A stretch of 64,000 nt of DNA from Mumia flava (GTDB lineage Bacteria > Actinomycetota > Actinomycetes > Propionibacteriales > Nocardioidaceae). The notes beneath the pieces were generated by a model, which saw only the letters and a list, made by a program, of their open reading frames with translations, ran no database searches and was not told the origin of the DNA. Position numbers and translations under genes: made by a program. Positions 55,281 to 64,000 of this stretch are shown here, piece after piece; the first letter of the stretch is position 1; each line of letters begins with the position of its first letter. The stretch lies in NCBI RefSeq assembly GCF_002797495.1, contig NZ_PGEZ01000001.1:1798001-1862000 (forward strand), read 5' to 3'.

Positions 55281-56236
55281 TGTCCGAGCACGACCTCGAG
55301 CTCGTCGTCGCCGCGGTCGAGGCACCGGCGGACGACGTACGGGCCGTCGTGCTGCGTGACGCGGGCGGCGCCGCCCTGCCGCCGTGGACCGCGGGCGCGC
55401 ACATCGACCTGCACGTCGGGGACCTCGTCCGGCAGTACTCGCTGTGCGGCGACGTCGACGATCTGCACGCCTGGCGGGTCGCGGTGCTGCGCGAGCCCGA
55501 GGGCCGCGGCGGGTCGGGCTGGGTGCACGACGTGCTGGCCGTCGGCGACACCGTTCGTGCCCGGGGCCCGCGCAACCACTTCGCGCTGGCCGACGCGGAG
55601 GCGTACGTGTTCGTGGCGGGCGGGATCGGGATCACCCCGCTGCTGCCGATGATCGCGGCCGCCGACGCGGCCGGCGCCGACTGGCGGCTGGAGTACGGCG
55701 GCCGGAGCCGCGCCTCGATGGCGTACGGGGCGGAGCTCGTGGCGCGGTACGGCGACCGGGTCCGGCTGCACCCCGCCGACGAGGTCGGGATGCTCGACCT
55801 CGAGGCGATCCTCGGAACACCCCGTACGGATGCGTTGGTCTACTGCTGCGGACCCGAGCCGCTCCTGCGCGCCGTCGAGCAGCGCTGCGCCTCCTGGCCG
55901 GTCGGGTCGCTGCACGTCGAGCGGTTCGCGCCGAAGGAGCGGGAGGTCGATCCCGACGGCGAGACGTCGTTCGTGGTCGAGCTCGTCGAGTCGGCGCTCG
56001 AGGTCACGGTGCCGCCCGACCGTACGATCCTGGACGCGGTGCGCGACGCCGGTGTCGACGTGCTCAGCTCGTGCGAGGAAGGGACGTGCGGCACCTGCGA
56101 GACCGGGGTGCTCGGCGGTCGGGTCGACCACCGCGACTCGCTGCTCACCGCAGCCGAGCAGGCCGCGCACGACGTGATGCTCCTGTGCGTCTCACGAGCC
56201 GAGCGCGGCTGCGACCGGCTCGTCCTCGAACGCTGA
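55280..56236 (+). CDS. Oxygenase reductase, VanB-type (FMN, NAD(P)H and [2Fe-2S])
   Basis: 318 aa. FMN-binding RQYSLCGDVDDLHAWRVAVL, NAD(P)-binding FVAGGIGITPLLPMI and YCCGPEPLLRAVEQ, and a C-terminal plant-type ferredoxin domain SSCEEGTCGTCETGVLGG with a final LLCVSRA cysteine. This is the phthalate-dioxygenase-reductase layout. It carries electrons from NAD(P)H to the Rieske oxygenase. ATG 55280 overlaps the small gene's stop. A large hairpin begins 4 nt after its stop. Confidence 0.94.
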   Translation: MSEHDLELVVAAVEAPADDVRAVVLRDAGGAALPPWTAGAHIDLHVGDLVRQYSLCGDVDDLHAWRVAVLREPEGRGGSGWVHDVLAVGDTVRARGPRNHFALADAEAYVFVAGGIGITPLLPMIAAADAAGADWRLEYGGRSRASMAYGAELVARYGDRVRLHPADEVGMLDLEAILGTPRTDALVYCCGPEPLLRAVEQRCASWPVGSLHVERFAPKEREVDPDGETSFVVELVESALEVTVPPDRTILDAVRDAGVDVLSSCEEGTCGTCETGVLGGRVDHRDSLLTAAEQAAHDVMLLCVSRAERGCDRLVLER

Positions 56237-56239
56237 TCC

Positions 56240-56310
56240 CCTTCGCGCTGTGTGACGCCGGCACCGTTTCGCCCCGGTAGAACCGGGGCTGGCGTCACAC
56301 GGCGCGAAGG
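56240..56310. terminator. Large bidirectional hairpin, repeat copy B
   Basis: 20-bp arms (56240-56259 with 56291-56310, one G-U pair) and an inner perfect GCCCCGG/CCGGGGC stem with a 5-nt loop. The CCTTCGCGCYGTGTGACG arm is shared with 11876-11950. It sits at another convergent junction and contains the stop codon of the following minus-strand gene. Confidence 0.75.
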
Positions 56311-56984
56311 AGGGCGCCGTCGTGGAGGGTGACGACCCGGTCCGCCCGGGCCACCACGGCGGCGTCGTGGGTCGCGATCACGGCGGCGAGCCCGCGCTCG
56401 TGGACGAGCCCGACGACCAGCTCCATCACCGCCTCACCGGTCCGGCTGTCGAGCTGACCGGTCGGCTCGTCGGCGATCAGCACGGCCGGGTCCGCCGCGA
56501 GCGCCCGCGCGATCGCGACGCGCTGCTGCTGTCCGCCCGACAGCTCGTCGGGGCGCTGCTCGCCGTGGTCGCCGAGGCCGACGAGCCGCAGCGCCTCCGA
56601 GGCCCGCGCGCTCCGCTCGGACGCCGCGAGCCTGCGGACCCGCAGCGGGACCTCGACGTTCTCGAGCGCCGTCAGCACGCCGAGCAGCCCGAACGACTGG
56701 AACACGAACCCGACGGTGTCGCGGCGCAGCGCCAGAAGATCGGCCTCGGACGCGGCCCCGGTGTCGGTCCCGGCGAGCCGGACCGTCCCGTCCGTCGGCA
56801 CGTCGAGACCGCCGAGCAGGTTGAGCAGCGTGGTCTTGCCCGAGCCGGACGGCCCCCGGACCACGACCAGCTCACCGGAGTGCGCTTCGAGGGTCACCCC
56901 ACGCACCGCGTGGACGTCCCCGGCCGGGGTCCGAAAGGTCCGGCTCACCGCTTCGGCCCGCAGCACGGGACCTGACCCCGTCAC
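56295..56984 (-). CDS. ABC transporter ATPase (MacB/LolD type)
   Basis: 229 aa. Walker [11 protein letters not shown]-loop [20 protein letters not shown], signature [15 protein letters not shown], Walker [14 protein letters not shown] and H-loop IATHDA. These are MacB/FtsE-type features. GTG 56984 overlaps the second ATPase stop (GTGA) and has GGAGGGGGG upstream. Its last codons are formed by hairpin-repeat DNA. It pairs with one of the FtsX-like permeases. Confidence 0.93.
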   Translation of the reverse strand: MTGSGPVLRAEAVSRTFRTPAGDVHAVRGVTLEAHSGELVVVRGPSGSGKTTLLNLLGGLDVPTDGTVRLAGTDTGAASEADLLALRRDTVGFVFQSFGLLGVLTALENVEVPLRVRRLAASERSARASEALRLVGLGDHGEQRPDELSGGQQQRVAIARALAADPAVLIADEPTGQLDSRTGEAVMELVVGLVHERGLAAVIATHDAAVVARADRVVTLHDGALLRAV

Positions 56985-57895
56985 CGTCCCCCCTCCTCGG
57001 TCTCCTCGTCGGCCGGCCACACCCCGACATGATCGGGCTCCAGCTCGAGACGGACCCGGTCACGCAGGTCGAGGCGCGAGGTGAACTCGTCCGGGAGCTG
57101 GAGCCGGCCGACCCGGTCGAGCACCGCGTACTCCCGCGCGACCACCCGGTCGGCGCCGGTCTCGTCGACCGTGGTCGTGCGCAGCACCTCGCTCGACGTG
57201 CGCCCGTCGCGGATCTGGACCGTCCGCTCGACGTGGTCGCTCACGGTCGCGTCGTGGGTCACGACGAGGACGGTCGTGCCGCGCTCGGCATTCACCTGGT
57301 TCATCGCTGCCAGGACCTCGGCGCTCGCCGCGTCGTCGAGCTCGCCGGTCGGCTCGTCGGCCAGCAGGACACGCGGCGCGTTCGCCATCGCCACGGCGAT
57401 CGCGACCCGCTGCTGCTGCCCGCCCGACAGCTCGGGCGGACGCCGGTCGGAGCAGTCCTCGATGGCGAGCAGCGACAGCAGCTCCCTCGTGGTCGCCGAC
57501 CGGGCGGACCGCGACTGCCGGCCGATCGTGCACGCGAGCGCGACGTTCTCGGCCGCGGTGAGGTACGGCAGCAGGTTGCGTGCGGTCTGCTGCCAGACGA
57601 ACCCGACACTGTGCCGCCGGAACTCCAGCCGCTCGGCCGAGCCCATCTCGAGCAGGTCGTGCCCCGCCACGGTGGCTCGGCCCGCGGTCGGCGCATCGAG
57701 GCCCGACAGGATCCGCAGCAGCGTCGACTTGCCCGATCCCGAGGAGCCGACGACGGCCATCACCGACCCGCTCGCCACCTCCAGGCTCAAGCCCTGGAGC
57801 GCCTGCACCTCGACGCCGCGTGTGCTGAAGACCCGGACCAGGTCCGAGCACGCGATCGCGCCCGTCGTGTCCCGCTCGCTCGTCGAACTCGGCAT
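56981..57895 (-). CDS. ABC transporter ATPase with C-terminal AbrB-like extension
   Basis: 304 aa, about 75 longer than a MacB-type ATPase. Walker [11 protein letters not shown]-loop [20 protein letters not shown], signature [15 protein letters not shown], Walker [15 protein letters not shown]-loop VVTHDA. The extra C-terminus ([40 protein letters not shown]) resembles an AbrB/SpoVT beta-hairpin fold, possibly for dimerisation or control. ATG 57895 has GAGGAG upstream and lies 5 bp after the permease stop. Confidence 0.9.
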   Translation of the reverse strand: MPSSTSERDTTGAIACSDLVRVFSTRGVEVQALQGLSLEVASGSVMAVVGSSGSGKSTLLRILSGLDAPTAGRATVAGHDLLEMGSAERLEFRRHSVGFVWQQTARNLLPYLTAAENVALACTIGRQSRSARSATTRELLSLLAIEDCSDRRPPELSGGQQQRVAIAVAMANAPRVLLADEPTGELDDAASAEVLAAMNQVNAERGTTVLVVTHDATVSDHVERTVQIRDGRTSSEVLRTTTVDETGADRVVAREYAVLDRVGRLQLPDEFTSRLDLRDRVRLELEPDHVGVWPADEETEEGGR

Positions 57896-57900
57896 CGGCC

Positions 57901-60564
57901 TCACTCCTCCATCATCCGCAACGTGTCGGCGACGTCGTAGCGCCCCGCGCCGACGGCCGCGAGCAGCGCCCCGAGCGCGGTCGCCACGACCAGCCCTCCG
58001 ACCACCACCAGCCACCACCCGAGCGCGAGCGTCGTCGCCGGCTGGATCTCGGCGCCGGTGAACGGACGGAGGTCGATCTCGCCGAGGACCAGCAGCCCGA
58101 GGGCGAGACCGGCGACCGAGCCGGCCGTCGCGGCCGCCGCCGACATCAGGCCGACCTCCCACACAGGCAGCCCGCGCTCGCGCACGCGCGACAGGCCGAG
58201 CGCACGCACGACGGCGAGGTCTCGAGCCCGCGCCGCCCCTCCGCCCAGCAGCGCCATCGCGATCACCACGACCACGAGCGCCGCGCACACCGCCGCCGAC
58301 CACAGCGCGGCCCGGTGCACGCCCGCCACCGACGGGTCGCCGTCGAGGGCAGCCTCCTGCGCCCGGACCGTCGTGACCTCGGCCGGTGCGACGAGGTCGC
58401 GCGCCTCGGCGGCGACGGCCGGCTCGGCACCGGGGTCGACGTCGACGAGCACCGTCGTCACCGGGACCGACCCGGGTGCGGCGTCGCCGAGCACCCCGGA
58501 GTCCATCAGCACCCAGGTCCGGGTCGTGGCGAGAGGGGTCGCCGACGGGGCCACGCCGACCACGCGAGCGGGCACGCCGTCGACCTCCACGTCCTCCGCA
58601 CCGTCGAGGCGGTCGGCCACCGCGCTCGAGACCACGACCGGGACCCGCCCGTCGACGGTCTCGCCGAGGGTGTCGACCGCCGGGACCGCCCCCGCGAGTC
58701 CCGTCTGCACCGCGCCGAGCGCGTCCGCGTCGACCAGCACCCGGCTCACGTACGCCGTGCCCGAGGGGTCGGCCAGTGAGACGTGCGCGGTCGTGGCGAC
58801 GGTCGCGACCGTCCGTACGCCCGGGGTCTCGCCGAGGCGTCGCACCGCCGCGGGGTCGAGGTCCTCTCCGTCGACCCGGACGTCGGCGCCCGCCCGCTCC
58901 TGCGCCGTGGCCACCCGCCCGGCGTCCAGCGTGGCGACGACGGTGCCGCTGAACACCGCGATCGCGAGCGCCGCCACGACCGCGGCGAGCGCGACCGTCG
59001 ACACCCGGTCGTCGCGCGCCCGGGCCGCGCCCAGCAGCCCGACGAGACCGCGCCTGCGCGACTGCCACGCGACCGCGCCGCGGGCGAGCAGCGGCAGCAC
59101 CCGCGCTGCGAGGAGCACGGCCACGAGGCAGACCAGCAGCGGCACGGCGACCGCGAGCGGGTCGAGCCCCGTCGCGCCGCCGAGGCCGCCCTGGCGCAGC
59201 GCGACCAGCGCGGCGAGGGCGAGCGCGACGGCGCCGCCCTCGACGGCGATACGGGGGACCCGCGCGACCACCGAGGGGCGAGGCGTCGCGACGGCCGCGA
59301 GCACCACAGCGGGAGCGAGCGCGCAGATCACGGCGGGCCACCACGGCGTCGCCGCCTCCGGCGGCAGCAGCGCGAGGGCCGCGAGAGCGCCGGCGAGAGC
59401 ACCCGGGATGCCGATCGCGAGTCCGAGCACCGCACCGCCGAGCGCCAGCTGGGGACCGGAGCCACCGCGCGCACGGGCCAGCTCGAGCAGGCCGCGCGCG
59501 CGGTCACGGACCAGCCCGGCGGTGAGGACGAGGACGCACAGGCCGGCGAACGCGGGACCGCAGGCGAGCATGGCCACGAGCGCGGTGGTCGACGACGCGG
59601 ACACCTGGGCCTGGCGCAGCGCCTCGCTCGTCTGCGTGCTGAACGCCAGCCGGAGGTCCGCCGACCCGACGAAGACACCCCCCTGCGCCTGGTCGCTCGC
59701 GCGCTCGAGGGTGAACCCGATCCTCGTGAAGGCGGCGAGCTCGTCGAGCAGTCGCGGTGCCTGTGCCGCCGGCAGGTCGGTGGCGTCCAACGGGAACCAG
59801 ACGTCCGTACGTCCGTCACGGCTGCCCGGATCGACCACACCGGGCAGCGCGTCGGGCGCGACCCAGCCCGTACCGGTGACGATCTTGTCGCCGTACGGGT
59901 CGACCACCACCGGTTCGACCGCCGCCGAGGTGTGCCGCCAGAAGGGCCCGTCCGGCTCCACCGGCTCGTAGATCCCCGTCAGCCGGAACCTGCGGTCGTC
60001 CAGGCTGGTCCCGGTGAGCAGCCGGACGTCGCCGACGTGCCAGCTCATCGCCTCGGCCACCGAGCCGGCGAGCACGACGTCGACGACGCCGCGCCGACCG
60101 GACGGCGGCTCGGGTGCGCGTCCGTCGACGATCCGGGCGTGGGACGCGAGGTCAGGATCGACACCGACGACGAGCGTCGACGGCGGGGCAGGCCGGTCGG
60201 GCGCGACGGGGGTCGCCGTACGGCCGTCGAGGGTCACCGTCACCATCGCGTCGCCGGTCGCCGAGCGCAGCAGCGGCCCCATCTCGTCGCGCACGTCGCT
60301 CAGAGCGCCGCGCATCGGCTGCCAGTCGTCCGTCGTCATCGCGGTCGACGGGACGACCTGGACGGAGGCGCCGAGGTCCGCGGCCGAGGGCACCAGCTGC
60401 CCGATGCGGTAGCCCTGCGCGTCCGAGAGCAGCACACCGAGCGCGCCGGGCGCGGCCGTCGCCAGGAGAGCGAGCAGCAACGTCGCGGCCGCGGTGGCGG
60501 CGAGCGGGAGCCGCACGGCGCGCGCGACCCGGCTGAGCAGGCGGGCGGGACCGGGGGCGCTCAC
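57901..60564 (-). CDS. FtsX/MacB-like ABC permease 1
   Basis: 887 aa. An N-terminal helix (LPLAATAAATLLLALLATAA), a large extracytoplasmic region (30-330), a middle helix cluster (335-540), a second extracytoplasmic domain and a final helix set (AALVVVVIAMALLGGGAARA, then LAVVRALGLSRVRERGLPVWE, the typical FtsX C-terminal loop). GTG 60564 overlaps the second permease stop (GTGA). Large Ala/Val-rich actinobacterial members of this family have unknown cargo, probably lipids or peptides. Confidence 0.88.
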   Translation of the reverse strand: MSAPGPARLLSRVARAVRLPLAATAAATLLLALLATAAPGALGVLLSDAQGYRIGQLVPSAADLGASVQVVPSTAMTTDDWQPMRGALSDVRDEMGPLLRSATGDAMVTVTLDGRTATPVAPDRPAPPSTLVVGVDPDLASHARIVDGRAPEPPSGRRGVVDVVLAGSVAEAMSWHVGDVRLLTGTSLDDRRFRLTGIYEPVEPDGPFWRHTSAAVEPVVVDPYGDKIVTGTGWVAPDALPGVVDPGSRDGRTDVWFPLDATDLPAAQAPRLLDELAAFTRIGFTLERASDQAQGGVFVGSADLRLAFSTQTSEALRQAQVSASSTTALVAMLACGPAFAGLCVLVLTAGLVRDRARGLLELARARGGSGPQLALGGAVLGLAIGIPGALAGALAALALLPPEAATPWWPAVICALAPAVVLAAVATPRPSVVARVPRIAVEGGAVALALAALVALRQGGLGGATGLDPLAVAVPLLVCLVAVLLAARVLPLLARGAVAWQSRRRGLVGLLGAARARDDRVSTVALAAVVAALAIAVFSGTVVATLDAGRVATAQERAGADVRVDGEDLDPAAVRRLGETPGVRTVATVATTAHVSLADPSGTAYVSRVLVDADALGAVQTGLAGAVPAVDTLGETVDGRVPVVVSSAVADRLDGAEDVEVDGVPARVVGVAPSATPLATTRTWVLMDSGVLGDAAPGSVPVTTVLVDVDPGAEPAVAAEARDLVAPAEVTTVRAQEAALDGDPSVAGVHRAALWSAAVCAALVVVVIAMALLGGGAARARDLAVVRALGLSRVRERGLPVWEVGLMSAAAATAGSVAGLALGLLVLGEIDLRPFTGAEIQPATTLALGWWLVVVGGLVVATALGALLAAVGAGRYDVADTLRMMEE

Positions 60565-63032
60565 GCGTCCTCCTCGCGCGGCCCGGGGCCCCGCTGGTGC
60601 GCGACCACCCGCGCCGTGACCGACGCCGCGACGAGCACGGCGGCGAGCAGCAGAGCGACGCCGGCGAGGAGCGGGCCGAGCTCGGGGTCGGGTGCGAACG
60701 CCAGGTCCGGCGACCCCCGGGGCACGATCGCGCGCGCCAGGGGAGCGATCACGGCGGCGCCGACGACCACGGCGCCGACAGCACCCGCGACCGCACCGAT
60801 CGTGCAGGTCAGAGCCAGCTCGGCGAGCCGGGACCGGACCCGTTCGGACGCACCGGCGCCGAGCGCACGCAGCACGGCTGTCTCCCGGCGTCGCCCGGCG
60901 GCCGACGCGAGCACGGTCGCGGTGAGCCCCAGCGCGGCGAGGGCAGCCACGCCCAGGCCGGTCCACGTCCACGTCGCGCGGACCACGTCGTCCCAGCCGT
61001 CGGAGGACCCCGCGGCGAGCGTGACCGCGGCGGGCCGGTCGGCGGTCCCGACCACCGCGTCCGCGCTCGCGACGGGATCCGTGCTGGTGAGCAGGAGGGT
61101 GTCGACGGCGAGCGGTGCGGGCCGGGTCAGCGCCGCGGTCACGGCGTCGAGATCGGCCACGATCCCGCTGCGTCCGTCGATGCCGTCGAGGGTGTCGGTG
61201 ACCCCGCGGACCACGGCGGGGAACGACGCGGTCGCAGCCGGCACCGCGACGTCGAGGCGGTCGCCCGGCGCGAGCGCCACCGCGTCGGCGAGGTCGGTGC
61301 TGACGTCGATCGGGACCACCCCACCCTCCTCGGTGTCCGCGTCCACCGCCGTACGGTCCGTCGCGGCACCTCCCACCGCCAACAGGCTGGTCTCGACGTC
61401 GGCGACCCGCGCCTGGGTCGACACCGCGGGCCGGACCTCCGCGACACCGGGCAGGTCGGCGAAGTCGTCCGGGTCGACGGCGGGGCTCGCCTCCCGCACC
61501 AGCGGCTCGACGTCGAGATCCACCCGCACGTCGGCCCCGACCGACGCCGCGCGGGTGCGCTCTCCCAGGGAGGCCGTGGCCCCGGCGGCGACCGCGGCCA
61601 CCACGACGGTCCCGACGGCGAGCGCCACCAGGCTGACCGTCGCGCCGACGGCCCGGGGACTGCGGGAGACCGTCCGCAGCGCGAGCACCGGAGCCAGCCG
61701 CGCGCTCGTGCGCGCGACCAGCCGCGTGGCCCGCCCGAGGGCAGGCCGGGCCAGTGCGACGGCGAGCAGCCCGGCCGCACCGAGCACCAGTGCGGGCGCG
61801 ACGACGGCCAGCACGTCGGGACGCGGCGTGCCGCCGGGCCCGGTCGCGGTCACCTCGCCGGTCGTCACCAGCCGCGCGGCCGTGAGCGTGGCACCGCCCA
61901 CCACGAGCACGCCGAGCAGCGCCGGCGCACCGGACGGTGCCCTCGGCTCGCCGCGTCCGGTCGCAGCCCAGCAGGTCGCGAGGACGACCAGGGCGCAGAG
62001 CGTGAGCGCGCCGCCGCCCGGCGGTCCGACGAGCGCACCGACGGCCACGGCGGCTGCGACCCACCCGAGGACGCCGACCGCCGCCGCGTCGCCCGCGTGC
62101 CACAGCAGTCGCTGGACCCGCGACCCGCCGCGGGCCCGCAGCAGCTCCGCCTCGCGGGCGCGGGCTGTCCGGAGCGTGCCCAGCACGGCGCCGAGCGCGA
62201 TCGCGCCGACGGCGAGGACGAGCACCGCGGCCGCGCGCTGCACGGCCGTGACGGCCGCATCGGCCCGCGTGACGTCCTCGAGGCGGTCGCCGAGACCGCC
62301 CTCGGTCCGCAGCTGGCTGTCCGCGGCCTCGGACTCGGTGTCGAGGAGGTTCTCGGTCAGGGCCCCGAGACGGTCCCGCGCGGTCCCCGGCGGCACCGTG
62401 AACGTCCAGACGGTGGTCCGCGCCGCGGGCAGCGTCGCGAGGGTGGCCGCCGAGACGACGTACGGCCCGGCCGCCCCGACCTCCGTTCCGGACCCGGCCC
62501 ACGGATCGGCGAACCAGACCGGGTCGCGCGGGTCACGGGCACGCCACGTCCCGGTCACCCTCAGCGTGCGCTCGCCCAGCCGGACGACCTCGCCCGCGCC
62601 GACGCCCAGGCGCCGGGCCGCGGACTCCGGCAGCGTCGTCTCGTCGTCCGTGCTCGCCCACCGTCCGGACTCGAGATCGGCCCGGGTGCCCAGGTCGGGC
62701 AGGTCGGCCGCGAACACAGCCCGCCCGTCGGCCACGAACGCGTCGCTGACCTCCGAACGGGTGGCACGCAACCCCGCCCGTACGGCGGTCGTCGCGACCG
62801 CGTCGCCGGCGGCGACCTGGTCGACGAGGTCGCTGGGCGCCTCGACCCGGACGGCGGCGTCGCGCGGGGGCTCGGCGCGCAGCGCGGTCGCGACGGCGCG
62901 GTCGCTGCGCTCGCTGCCGAGGGCGGCCAGGCCACCGGCGACCGCGGTCAGCGCGGCTGCCGTGACGGCGACGGCGAGGAGCAGCCAGGCGTGGGCTCGG
63001 GCGCGTCTCCAGCCCAGTCCCCACGACCCCAC
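60561..63032 (-). CDS. FtsX/MacB-like ABC permease 2
   Basis: 823 aa, the same layout as permease 1: an N-terminal helix (AHAWLLLAVAVTAAALTAVA), an extracytoplasmic domain, a central helix block (AAAVLVLAVGAIALGAVLGT and TARAREAELLRARGG), a second domain and a terminal block with RRRETAVLRALGAGASERVR. GTG 63032 has GAGAGGAGG upstream. It is the first gene of a four-gene coupled operon; a TAGACT -10 lies about 25 nt upstream. Two permeases and two ATPases suggest a heteromeric exporter. Confidence 0.88.
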   Translation of the reverse strand: MGSWGLGWRRARAHAWLLLAVAVTAAALTAVAGGLAALGSERSDRAVATALRAEPPRDAAVRVEAPSDLVDQVAAGDAVATTAVRAGLRATRSEVSDAFVADGRAVFAADLPDLGTRADLESGRWASTDDETTLPESAARRLGVGAGEVVRLGERTLRVTGTWRARDPRDPVWFADPWAGSGTEVGAAGPYVVSAATLATLPAARTTVWTFTVPPGTARDRLGALTENLLDTESEAADSQLRTEGGLGDRLEDVTRADAAVTAVQRAAAVLVLAVGAIALGAVLGTLRTARAREAELLRARGGSRVQRLLWHAGDAAAVGVLGWVAAAVAVGALVGPPGGGALTLCALVVLATCWAATGRGEPRAPSGAPALLGVLVVGGATLTAARLVTTGEVTATGPGGTPRPDVLAVVAPALVLGAAGLLAVALARPALGRATRLVARTSARLAPVLALRTVSRSPRAVGATVSLVALAVGTVVVAAVAAGATASLGERTRAASVGADVRVDLDVEPLVREASPAVDPDDFADLPGVAEVRPAVSTQARVADVETSLLAVGGAATDRTAVDADTEEGGVVPIDVSTDLADAVALAPGDRLDVAVPAATASFPAVVRGVTDTLDGIDGRSGIVADLDAVTAALTRPAPLAVDTLLLTSTDPVASADAVVGTADRPAAVTLAAGSSDGWDDVVRATWTWTGLGVAALAALGLTATVLASAAGRRRETAVLRALGAGASERVRSRLAELALTCTIGAVAGAVGAVVVGAAVIAPLARAIVPRGSPDLAFAPDPELGPLLAGVALLLAAVLVAASVTARVVAHQRGPGPREEDA

Positions 63033-63100
63033 CGGTCCTCCTCTCGGCCGGCGGTCAGTCTAGGTGCTCGCGAGGTCGCCCCTCGACCGGGAAGGACGGA

Positions 63101-63805
63101 TCAGTCGGCGGCGGCGCCGGCCCCCTCCCTGAGGCGCAGGACGACGCCGAGCCGCTCGGCGAGAGCGTCGACGGTCGTCCCGTAGGTCTCGCGGACGACC
63201 ACCCCGTCGGAGCCGACGTCGAAGACGCCGAGGTCGGCGTAGACCCGGCTGACGCAGCCCAGGCCCGTCGCCGGGTAGGTGAGCCGCTCGACGAGCTTGC
63301 TCGAGCCGTCCTTCGCGAACAGCGTCATCATCACGAAGACGTCCTTCGCGCCGACGGCGAGGTCCATGGCGCCACCGACGGCCGGGATCGCGTCGGGCGC
63401 GCCGGTGTGCCAGTTCGCGAGGTCGCCGTCCTGCGAGACCTGGAACGCCCCGAGCACGCAGACGTCGAGGTGGCCGCCGCGCATCATCGCGAACGAATCG
63501 GCGTGGTGGAAGTACGACGCCCCGGGCAGCTCGGTCACCGGAACCTTGCCGGCGTTGATCAGGTCCGGGTCGACGTCGTCGCCGTGGGCAGCGGGACCCA
63601 TCCCGAGCATCCCGTTCTCGGTGTGCAGGACGACGCCCGATCCCGCCGCGAGGTGGTCGGCGACCTTCGTCGGCTGACCGATGCCCAGGTTGACGTACGC
63701 GCCGTCGGGGATGTCCCGCGCGACCAGGGCGGCCATCTCGTCCCGGCTGAGCGGTCCGCGGTCGGCGTGCTCGGCCGTACGGGTCTCGGCGTCGGTCGTG
63801 GTCAT
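63101..63805 (-). CDS. 3-oxoacid/3-oxoadipate CoA-transferase subunit B
   Basis: 234 aa. VNLGIGQPTKVADHL, the catalytic glutamate in LHTENGMLGMGP, GAFQVSQDGDLANWH and DVFVMMTLFAKDG are the SCOT/PcaJ signature set. It transfers CoA from succinyl-CoA to 3-oxoadipate or acetoacetate. The ATG overlaps the subunit A stop (ATGA). PcaIJ and ScoAB are hard to separate; the nearby aromatic genes favour the 3-oxoadipate form. Confidence 0.93.
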   Translation of the reverse strand: MTTTDAETRTAEHADRGPLSRDEMAALVARDIPDGAYVNLGIGQPTKVADHLAAGSGVVLHTENGMLGMGPAAHGDDVDPDLINAGKVPVTELPGASYFHHADSFAMMRGGHLDVCVLGAFQVSQDGDLANWHTGAPDAIPAVGGAMDLAVGAKDVFVMMTLFAKDGSSKLVERLTYPATGLGCVSRVYADLGVFDVGSDGVVVRETYGTTVDALAERLGVVLRLREGAGAAAD

Positions 63806-64000
63806 CCTGCGGCTCCTTCCCGAGCGGCGATCCGCTGCTCGGCACCGACGGCGACGACGCGGGAGACGAAGATGCCGGGGGTGACGACGGCCTCGGGGTC
63901 GATCCCGCCGACCTCGACCACGTCGTCGACCTCGACGATCGTGGTCGCCGCCGCGGTGGCCATCACGGGACCGAAGTTGCGGGCCGTCTTGTGGTACACG
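63802..64000 (-). CDS. 3-oxoacid/3-oxoadipate CoA-transferase subunit A (5' end beyond window)
   Basis: The last 65 residues of subunit A are visible: YHKTARNFGPVMATAA, TIVEVDDVVEVGGIDPEAVV and TPGIFVSRVVAVG, all typical of PcaI/ScoA. The start lies past the right edge. It is coupled to subunit B by an ATGA overlap. Confidence 0.9.
   Translation of the reverse strand, partial: VYHKTARNFGPVMATAAATTIVEVDDVVEVGGIDPEAVVTPGIFVSRVVAVGAEQRIAAREGAAG

Noticed and set aside
58783-63063. 1426-codon plus-strand frame over the FtsX-like permease genes
   Set aside because: Composed of Arg, Ala, Ser and Thr runs without domains; an antisense shadow of two real permease genes.

Overview
The window is high-GC DNA (mostly G or C at third codon positions) from an actinobacterium, most likely in or near the Nocardioidaceae (Propionibacteriales). 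The gene content points there: a WhiB-like regulator, the bacterial proteasome activator Bpa, GTP-dependent PEP carboxykinase, a PucR regulator beside gabT-gabD, DUF4446 and DUF6801 proteins, an actinobacterial-type sortase, and many genes whose start codon lies 6-7 nt after a TANNNT -10 box (leaderless mRNAs). The family assignment is inference. No insertion sequence, prophage, CRISPR array or replication origin is visible.

0-18 kb holds central metabolism and surface genes: a secreted FN3/malectin-like protein cut by the left edge, PEP carboxykinase, an HxlR regulator with an alpha/beta hydrolase opposite an aromatic-ring dioxygenase, PEP carboxylase, arginine deiminase, DUF4446, the GABA pair gabT-gabD with a divergent PucR regulator, then a DUF6801 surface protein coupled to a sortase. 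18-26 kb holds an iron-siderophore ABC operon under a DtxR/IdeR-type box and a phosphoglucomutase/GH65 disaccharide phosphorylase pair. 26-41 kb is mixed housekeeping: a second DUF6801 protein, a PAP2-lipid kinase fusion, serS with a HAD phosphatase, a TauE/SafE exporter, an atypical WhiB, Bpa, aldose epimerase, quinone reductase, MobA with DUF6457, a nitrilase-family amidase and two tRNA-Ser genes.

41-56 kb is the accessory heart: a probable aromatic-acid uptake and breakdown region. It has a tannase-like secreted esterase, two related SsuA/THI5-type binding proteins (one without permeases), MarR, PaaX and two IclR regulators, an SDR-amidohydrolase-MaoC-acyl-CoA ligase operon, a complete ABC importer, and a VanA/VanB-type oxygenase with a small CWC-motif protein encoded between its two subunits. 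The right edge carries a 3-oxoadipate-type CoA-transferase, which would fit the end of an aromatic pathway. Between them lies a four-gene MacB/FtsX-like ABC cassette.

Intergenic DNA carries repeat families: a 33-34 bp tandem unit built on CTCGCGCCTCGACCAGCGG at several sites, one copy read into a coding 3' end; a large hairpin with CCTTCGCGCYGTGTGACG arms at two convergent junctions plus a half copy; and simple strong hairpins that probably act as terminators.
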